From: Acanthococcus lagerstroemiae
Taxonomy: Eukaryota; Arthropoda; Insecta; Hemiptera; Eriococcidae
NCBI GenBank assembly: GCA_031841125.1
Contig: CM063106.1
Location: forward strand, 6,014,001 to 6,078,000
Length of the DNA: 64,000 nucleotides
Direction of reading: 5' to 3'
Within the stretch, counting starts at the first letter, position 1. Each line of letters opens with the position of its first letter. A model generated the notes under the pieces. That model saw nothing but the letters and a program-made list of their open reading frames with translations, had not been told where the DNA came from and did no database searches. Of the stretch, positions 57,101 through 64,000 are shown piece after piece. A program made the position numbers and the translations under genes.

Positions 57101-59470
57101 TCGAAAAATCGCGAGAGATTAATAGTTGCGGAGTTTCTTGATGAAATTGGAGTCAGTGGGCTAGTACCGACTGGTACTTCGAGTTTGTAAAGCTTGAAGT
57201 GGCTGGGAGTATTCAGATGTTTGCTTTTTTCGCCAGCTCTGGTAGTAAAGATTTTGTATGTTATCATCCTTCGTTATCGTTATTTTTGATCGCTTATTCT
57301 CAACCCTCAGATATCACTTACTTAAAATTATAATATAATTGGGAGTTTTACTAGTCCGGGAGCGAAACTTCTTGATCTTCTAGTATAGCGCATTGGAGTA
57401 AAATCATGTATCATGACATAAAAAGAAGCAACTTGGTACATTGATGTTGAAATAAACTGAAATTGAAATACATGCGGATCTATCTGAAGAATGGAGCCCA
57501 CTCGTCAGGTCCTCATGCTGGGTCCACAATTGTGAAAAAAGCCGAGGTCAAAATCGAATTTAGCCTATACTAAGTTAGCGTAGTGTGTTCCGAAACAAAA
57601 TAGAATAATATAAAAAATGAAAGTTTTTGGATCACCACTAAAAATATTTTATATAATTTTCTCATAAACGTCTCAGAACTACCGTAAAGGAGGAGAGGGG
57701 TTCAAAATAATCCTGTGTACTGCTACGGAAATGTAGAACTTTCGACAGTTTTTCAGGACGAACAGAAGAGATAATAATTGTCCCTCAACCTTGTTTCCTG
57801 CTTACCTACTTATCCATTCCTGAAAATTTTTCGTCCTCAATATCCTTACCCTTTTGATACTACATAATATACATACAAATTTAAGCGTTTTATGCGTTTT
57901 TCTCTCTTTTTCCTTTTTCTTAGAAAATATTATTTTGATAGTTGAACTCCGTGGGCTTTCATGAGCATAAAATAATATTGAAATTCACAGACTTACTGGG
58001 GGAGAGGTGAAAGTCGCTGAATGCTGAATTTGTTTTCATATCAATATAACGGTAATTTTGAAATTGTGACACCTGGGGGAATAGGTGTAGTCTGATAGTG
58101 GCGGGACGCTTCTCTGTTATTCTAGCTGAACGCAAGTCGGCTTAAAAAAAAAAGGTAGATTGGACGCAGTTCGGAATTTCCGCGACCAATCCAGTCCAAA
58201 ACAATGAACACGATATAAACATCCTGTGAAAAAAATCTTTGCAGTACTTTTAGTCCTACTTTAGTTATTTTTGTCGATCTAATTTTTCAGTGCAATTTGT
58301 TATAACTTATCAGTTATTAATGTGGCATCTGTAATTTCTTTTGTTGCAGGTGAGTTGAAATTGGCAGATGTATTTACCATTAAATATCAGCTAAATGCTC
58401 TTTTCAGGTATAGTATGTTTAGATTATCGGTGTAAACGTGGAAAAAGGAGAGCTATGTACTCCGCTCAATATATAATGAGACACTCTCTCCTCCGAAATA
58501 ATATCTAGATCTAAATGAGACTGGTAGATAGTCAGATAGACAGCGAAGCGTGCTGTGTCGAATAAAAAAAGCCAACACTGGTGTTATTGAGAAGAGGTTG
58601 CGAGGAGACGAAGGTAAAAATCCTTGGTTGAGCCAAACTATAACTTTTCATTCACATAATTATCGATTCCTTATCTTTTTCACAAGGAACGAAGGGTCTG
58701 CCAAGTTTAAGCTTTCTGAAGAAACGATATCGAACAAAGTATCGAGATTATCTCCTTCTTGATTCGCTGAATACACATGTCCTATCAGATGGAAATGTTT
58801 GATCCATTCCTGATTTCGGTTCGAACGTAAGAATTTTATCCTTCAAGTAGGTGAAAATGACTTGATTTGAAAAATTGAACAAACTATCGGAATAAAGGGT
58901 TTCTTGGCCTTCGATTTTGAATATTGCAATAATTTTTTGATCAAATCTTAATTTCGCAAAATTTCACTTCTGAGAAGAAGCAAAATTGACCTGACTTGGA
59001 AAATCAAATATTCTCGAGTCATTCAGTTCCAACATTCAATCAAATCTGGCATTCAGTTGTCCAAAACGTAAGATTCCTAACAAAAGATTATGATTTTTTT
59101 TCCTTCAAAAATTTGAACTTAATATTTTCGCACACATCATCGGAAAGTCAATGTCACATGGAATATAAACCTATAGAACGACTGAATTTCTCCTCTGTCA
59201 CCACATAGTGGGTTCGAGGACAATTTGAAATGTACAAAATTGACGGAACATAAGACAGCTATTAGAAAAGACATACACTGATGTTTTGAGTCACTGATTT
59301 CTACCTCTGTATCACATTTCTGTTGTGAACCCCAATTTTAATAATTTTAAATCGAAAAAATGCTTTTGTATTAAACATGCATCGAAACAACGGTTTAACA
59401 GTCTCATTTTGCAGATTTAAAGTTCATGTTATCACGATAGATCGCCGCTGCGTTTGTAAATGCTACGGCA
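54110..59470. other. long stretch with no gene recognised
   Basis: Contains open frames with no domain I recognise (for example 54298-54705 +, 135 codons; 56060-56326 +). A segment bounded by TGTCGTG (54824) and CACGACA (to 55093) with an AATAAA at 54919 could be a solo LTR, but the flanks do not show a target duplication. Composition at 54.3-56.5 kb is richer in CpG than the average of the window. Confidence 0.4.
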
Positions 59471-59479
59471 GACGCGCAG

Positions 59480-60680
59480 AAGACTCTTTTCAGTCCTAGG
59501 ACTTGTAAAAGGACTGAAAAAAGATGACGTCACGTATTTTTCTTTCACAGATGTGTACAATCAGCTGTCTCTATCAAAATGCGAAATTCGATGCATTTGT
59601 AATATAAAATATCTTACAATGCAAGGATTGAAGCGAGTTATCACGCCTCCACACGACTAGCTTCACTCGCCTTCGGCTCGCTCCGCTAACAGTCGCACTC
59701 GGCGTGATAAAGCTGGCTTTCAATCCTTGCAGTGTAATGTACTATTTGTTCTACACATGCATCGAAAACGCGTTTTCGTGTAACAGTTTTCCGTAGCGAA
59801 AGAGACATTTATCGTTATCGTAGCGATCAGCACTGATAACGCGTTTTTATCTGTACTAGGAGTGAAAAGAATTATATTGCACGACAAGGCTCGAAAGTGA
59901 GTGTTTGCAGGTCAAGCGCACGAGCCCTGCACACTAATTTCGAGCCTGGCTAAGCAAGATATTTTTTAATCCAGATGTACGGAAAAAAGAAAATTTTATT
60001 TGTTTTTGGAGAATGGATCAGGTAATAGCGAATTAGAGATGTAAACTATTGGACATTTTCGTTATTGATAACTATCGGTAATTTCGCGGAAAATATCGAT
60101 AGTACCGGTAAAACAAAAGTCGAAACTCGAAACTATGTACATCACGGTCTGAACTCTGAAGTCAAATGAAGCGCTGCATAGAAAAAGGGCTTTCGACTGA
60201 TAAGAAAAAAGAAATTCGTTGATCGAAAATCCTTCTTCCACGCAGCGCTTCATAATGAAATGAGTAGCACATTAACGCTCGCGGCGGTGGTATGCGTAAG
60301 TTGATATAGGAGCGGACTGTAATTTTTACTTTACAGAACAGTGTTCTGTAAAGTAAATTACAGTCCTGTACCAAACTTGGAGCTACAAAGTAAGATTTTC
60401 GGAACGGTAAATAGACCCACAAAGAAGCGTTTTCCGTGCATCTGAATTAAAAAATTTTTTCTGTACACTTGGAAGGAAACGATTCGAAACGTTCGCAACG
60501 AATGCGTACTATTTTCGTTCGTCTTCTGTTCGATTATTAGTTCGTGGATACCTCCGTGGTAGCGGAAACGCATTTTCGAATTTCGATGCATTTGTAGAAC
60601 AAAATATCTTCCAAGGCAAGGAGCGAATGAGGTTTCGCTCCTTGACTTGAAATATACTATTACGAGCATTGGTCGAAAGC
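59480..60680. repeat. cluster of at least six inverted repeats / palindromes
   Basis: Hairpins: TTTTCAGTCCT...AGGACTGAAAA (about 59489-59523); TGCAAGGATTGAAGC...TTCAATCCTTGCA (about 59619-59741); CGAAAACGCGTTTTCG, a perfect 16-bp palindrome (59763-59778); AAGGCTCGAAA...TTTCGAGCC (about 59885-59948); GAAGCGCTGC...GCAGCGCTTC (about 60168-60252); GGACTGTAATTT... closing at 60366, with 25-bp arms and almost no loop (60314-60366); CAAGGAGCGAA...TTCGCTCCTTG (about 60616-60645). Several share GATGCATyTGTA and AAATATCTT segments beside the arms, so they may be relatives of one MITE family. Confidence 0.75.
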
Positions 60681-60689
60681 TTGTGGCAA

Positions 60690-61380
60690 CAAAAGTACAA
60701 AGTAGAAGCCAAAAATTGAAATCTTTTCTCTTTCGCTTCCCAGTAAGTCGACTGACCAAAAATTGTTAGATCTGACCGAGGAAAAAATCTACTAATATGA
60801 GGTACTTTGGACGTAGATTTCGAATATTATTGTGTTCCATTCTTATTCAGTCTCGGACTGGATTCTCTAAACTTGAATTTTTCAACGAAGTATTGTATTT
60901 TAGTTGCAATATTGTTCATAATTTTATCAAGCACATTTTGTTTATCTATTGGAAAAAGCAAACTTAAAATGTCAGCTTATCATAAGTTAAAATACTGTAG
61001 CTGAAGGAAGTAATTTTCTGGGGCAGTTAGTTATATGACAAACAAATGAGAACTGAGCCTTATCGGCGTGGATATGGGGAGGAGGTCGTAAAATAGGTCG
61101 AAGGTGCAGACTTGGTGCAAATAATTTCCGTGAAAAAAAAAAGGCTTAGCCTATTTATTTTACATTTTTACAATTAACCTACTGACGATGAGAGGGCTAA
61201 TTCTTATCAGGAAGCAAGAAATGGCATTAGCCATTTCCTATTAATTTTTACAACATTTTACATTTTGCAGACTGGCGCATTGAAAATATCGACTCGGTTG
61301 TACTACAAATTTTTCATCTATGCCAAAAAAAAAAAAAAAGTCGATGTTGGTGAATGTACAGTCTTTTTAATTTGCTGATT
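60690..61380. other. non-coding stretch, nothing recognised
   Basis: No supported feature apart from an A14 run near 61326. Confidence 0.4.
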
Positions 61381-61383
61381 ATT

Positions 61384-63090
61384 GGATGAATTTGCCAAAA
61401 ATGCCGGCTCCGGAGATTCGTAGAAGGGCACATTCTACAATCTTCCTTGGTCGCTCCCTAATAACATTACATTACATTTGTGTGAGGTATCGCTGTATGC
61501 TGAGTGCTCAGACTTTAGAGTTCATTGCATGGTTCCTCAGGTTGCTGTTAAGGATCAGCTCAGTAGCCTCACTTTTACAGCCAACGTGAGAATTTTACTG
61601 ACTGCTATCTCTTTGACTTCACTGGGTACTAGATACACCAGTCCCAGTGCTTCGCGCCTTGTCCCGCTATTGCTGATCATTAACATATGATGTGAATCGA
61701 GGTTTCTTCTTCTTCTCCACGGTGCCTACAGGAGACGCTTTCCGCCACTTCTATTTTATACCACATGTGCTTTGTGGCCCAATGACCAATTAGTCGTCCA
61801 AACATGAGCCTTGTATGTTTTCTGTCGAGCCGTAGTAAGAACTCGGCGTACTTACCGGGGGGCGTCCCCTATCAGTGTTTTGCTGATTTTCATGCCACTG
61901 TCCATCCGCCAGTGCGTTTACATCTGCTTACTTATCCAAGCTCTCACGCTGGATTTTATGACGCTGTATGCTTCGGGAAGACACGGCCTAGGTGTTATTA
62001 GTTCCTGTTTTGTGCCCTCCTTCGCTAGATTAGCCGCGATCACGTTCCCTTTTATGCCGCAGTGCCTCAGTATCAGTAGTATGGTGACACGATTCTCCTA
62101 AGCGAGGGTGTATGATTTGTTAATGCAGTTCGCCACCAGCAAGGATGTCATTTGATGTGCTGATGGTGCTTAATAGCCGTTTGATTATTTGTATAGATAG
62201 TGTGGTGGGACGTATGACGATGCACGCATGCCAAAGTGGCCCTATGATACCGCACCCCCGGCCCCGGAAACTACCCTTTCGAGTATCGCATCAGTAGCCG
62301 GAGGGACGCTTTGAGGCCGGGCCCGAGCCTTCATTTCGCAGTGCCGCAACCGGTGCGCGCATCCTGCAAGGGCTACCATGGGATTCCGTACTGACCGAGG
62401 TCCGCGCTCCCTGAACACTCGTTTGGAATTCAGGTCCCCCACAGCCGAACGCGGTGCCTCTTCATTCACCCCTCACCTTCTCGTCTTGGTACTCGTGGCG
62501 ACGCAGGCAGGTGGTGACAACGGGGGAGCCCTACCGGGGTGGGGAGTCCGCAGCGCCGCTGCAGTAGCTCTTCTCTAGGGTGGTACAGAGTTTTCCTGTT
62601 CGATGGCGTGGGCCGAGCTTGGTACGTCGGCCCTCTGCCTCGACTACTTCGTCTGCATCTTCCTCTTCATGATGGCCGAGACAAAGGCCGACACCCGGTT
62701 CCAACTGCTCCGACTCTTCATCATCTCCGAAACCAGGGTGTCGGCACGAGATGGCTGCTCACGCCATCGTCTTCATCGCTTCTTCCGCCGGTATCGATCG
62801 CTGTTGTAGCCGCCCCGCGCTTCTCCTGCTCCCAGGCCTCACACTCGAACAGGATGTGCTAAGGTGTGTCCTCCGCCGTTCGATCACAGTGCGCACACAC
62901 GGGGCTCGGCGCTATTGCCATCCAATGTAGGTACGTGCCGAAGCACCCGTGGCCACTCAGAACTTGGGTCAGGTGAAAGTTCAGCTCTATCTGTATACAT
63001 ATAAATATGCTTATTTTAACAGGGCCCTTCTATTCGCTTCTATCAATGACCACCGTGATCGCCATATTACTTCTGCTTGGAAGGAAATTC
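61384..63090 (-). mobile_element. LINE relic with RNase H domain (host of a nested LINE)
   Basis: Two pieces on the minus strand, about 63090-63002 and 62199-61384, belong to one LINE that carries an RNase H domain, as in the I-type superfamily. Visible are the AEV glutamate block with MAIT (63.07 kb), the YTDNQTAIK block split by the inserted LINE, the RVTILLILRHCGIKGN block (62.07 kb) and LAKEGT. Downstream are a LLRLDRKHTRLMFGRLIGHW segment (61.79 kb) and a cysteine/histidine knuckle (SCRHRGEEEETSIHI, 61.71 kb), then EVKEIAVSKILTLAVKV (61.6 kb). Several stops and frameshifts show it is dead. The reverse transcriptase part is not in the window. Confidence 0.85.
62200..62987 (-). mobile_element. 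R1/Jockey-like LINE 3' end, 788 bp, inserted in the RNase H LINE
   Basis: The minus strand starts ELNFHLTQVLSGHGCFGTYL, with a CCHC knuckle CAHC...HILFEC (a Q codon before the H is now TAG), then in another frame WNRVSAFVSAIMKRKM. These are landmarks of the C-terminus of R1/Jockey-type LINEs without RNase H. About 500 bp of GC-rich 3' untranslated sequence follows, ending CCCACCACAC at 62200. Target duplications TATGTATACAGATA and TATCTATACAAATA (minus strand; 62988-63001 and 62186-62199) agree at 12 of 14 bases. A 61-bp sister copy of the same 3' end is at 31907. Confidence 0.88.
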
Positions 63091-63094
63091 AAAA

Positions 63095-64000
63095 GTTGAA
63101 ACAGTGGTTGCTGATTTGAGGTCGTATTCATCTTATTTCACCCGAAGGTGTCGAAACCTAAGAAATTGTTGCATGATTTTTGTATTGAGGACGGAAACTC
63201 GCCCAAATGCAGTGCGCTCGTTATTTCTCTATAGAAGGTCGCCGTGTACGATTTTCTCCCGTATTTTAATATTAAAGCTTTCGTGAATTCTCTCGAAAAC
63301 ATCCATTTCATATCTTAATGAATCACGATGTGTCGAAATAATTCATTGATGTTCCACGCTGAGCCTAAACTACTCAAACTTTGACGCGTCGTCAACGCCC
63401 AGGAGTCTATAAAAAGTGAAAAACTTTTCGGTTTTTGTATTTTCGCGAGCGTGAACTTTTAAAAGTGGATATCGCGGAAAGATTTTGAACTATATATAAA
63501 TAAAAACGCGCCTGGAGCATCCGATATTTTTACTTTCACATTTTTGCCAGAAGCCCGAAGAAGAGAGAATGCGATCTCACAATAAATCGAATTTACGTCG
63601 AAAAGCATATCTATTTTTTATCGTTCATTCTGCGCTACGCTGGAAATTCAGTTTATAACATTCTATTCGTTCCGAGTTTTATAGGTTCGCCGAGAACGAT
63701 ATGTTCTTAATATGTGCGCTCTATTTGTGCGTGGTAAAATGAGAATCAATCAAATGTTCGGCACGTGAATAAGAATCCAACATCGCTCAGCTTGAGCATA
63801 ATTGACGTAATTTTCATCAAAGTCTGGCAGGTCTCAAACTGAATTTGCGCGGCTATGCCAGGGCTATATACCTATTTTAGTTTCAGATATCTTTGCCGGT
63901 CCTTTTGCAAGTTCAAATGATGATTAATTGGGTGAGACGAGCACGTCGCAAAAAACCAGCTCTGTACGGCGTTCGCGAATTTTTTTTTTCTTTTTAAGAT
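63095..64000. other. non-coding stretch, nothing recognised
   Basis: No supported gene or element up to the end of the window. Confidence 0.4.

Noticed and set aside
62378..62862. Several plus-strand frames in GC-rich DNA
   Set aside because: They are antisense to the R1-like LINE tail on the minus strand.

Overview
This window reads as animal nuclear DNA, most likely arthropod and probably insect. It is AT-rich, has no bacterial gene layout, and is full of decayed LINEs, a Ty3-type integrase relic, a Helitron, several inverted-repeat transposons and simple repeats. I recognise no intact host gene. Apart from one 4-kb AT-rich island, almost every open frame is short and its length is what chance allows at this base composition. 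Large introns or intergenic DNA cannot be told apart here.

Layout. 0-11.4 kb: non-coding, with several arrays of a degenerate motif repeating every 10-11 bp (AAGACTnnnn), also present at 24.1-24.8 kb and 51.9-52.2 kb. 11.4-15.1 kb: a markedly AT-rich island with tightly packed small genes and gene wrecks, a two-direction intergenic region built of CCATT words, a zinc-finger gene, and the 3' end of a Ty3/gypsy-like integrase. This is the best candidate for an undescribed element. 16.5-31 kb: satellite-like repeats and MITE-type elements at 19.7, 23.4, 25.9, 26.6 and 30.9 kb. 31.9-36.2 kb: LINE tails, a three-copy inverted/direct module and a tRNA-like SINE head. 37.6-40.8 kb: an RTE-like LINE relic interrupted by a complete 860-bp non-autonomous Helitron. 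43-54 kb: five more inverted-repeat elements, one of which (46.7-47.7 kb) holds a cysteine-rich C-terminal remnant like that of integrase-type transposons. 59.5-60.7 kb: a dense cluster of palindromes. 61.4-63.1 kb: an R1-like LINE tail inserted into the RNase H domain of another LINE.

The elements share no function. The window records successive insertions, and two nested events can be read to the base (Helitron into LINE; LINE into LINE). Positions of repeat edges are read by eye and may be off by a few bases.
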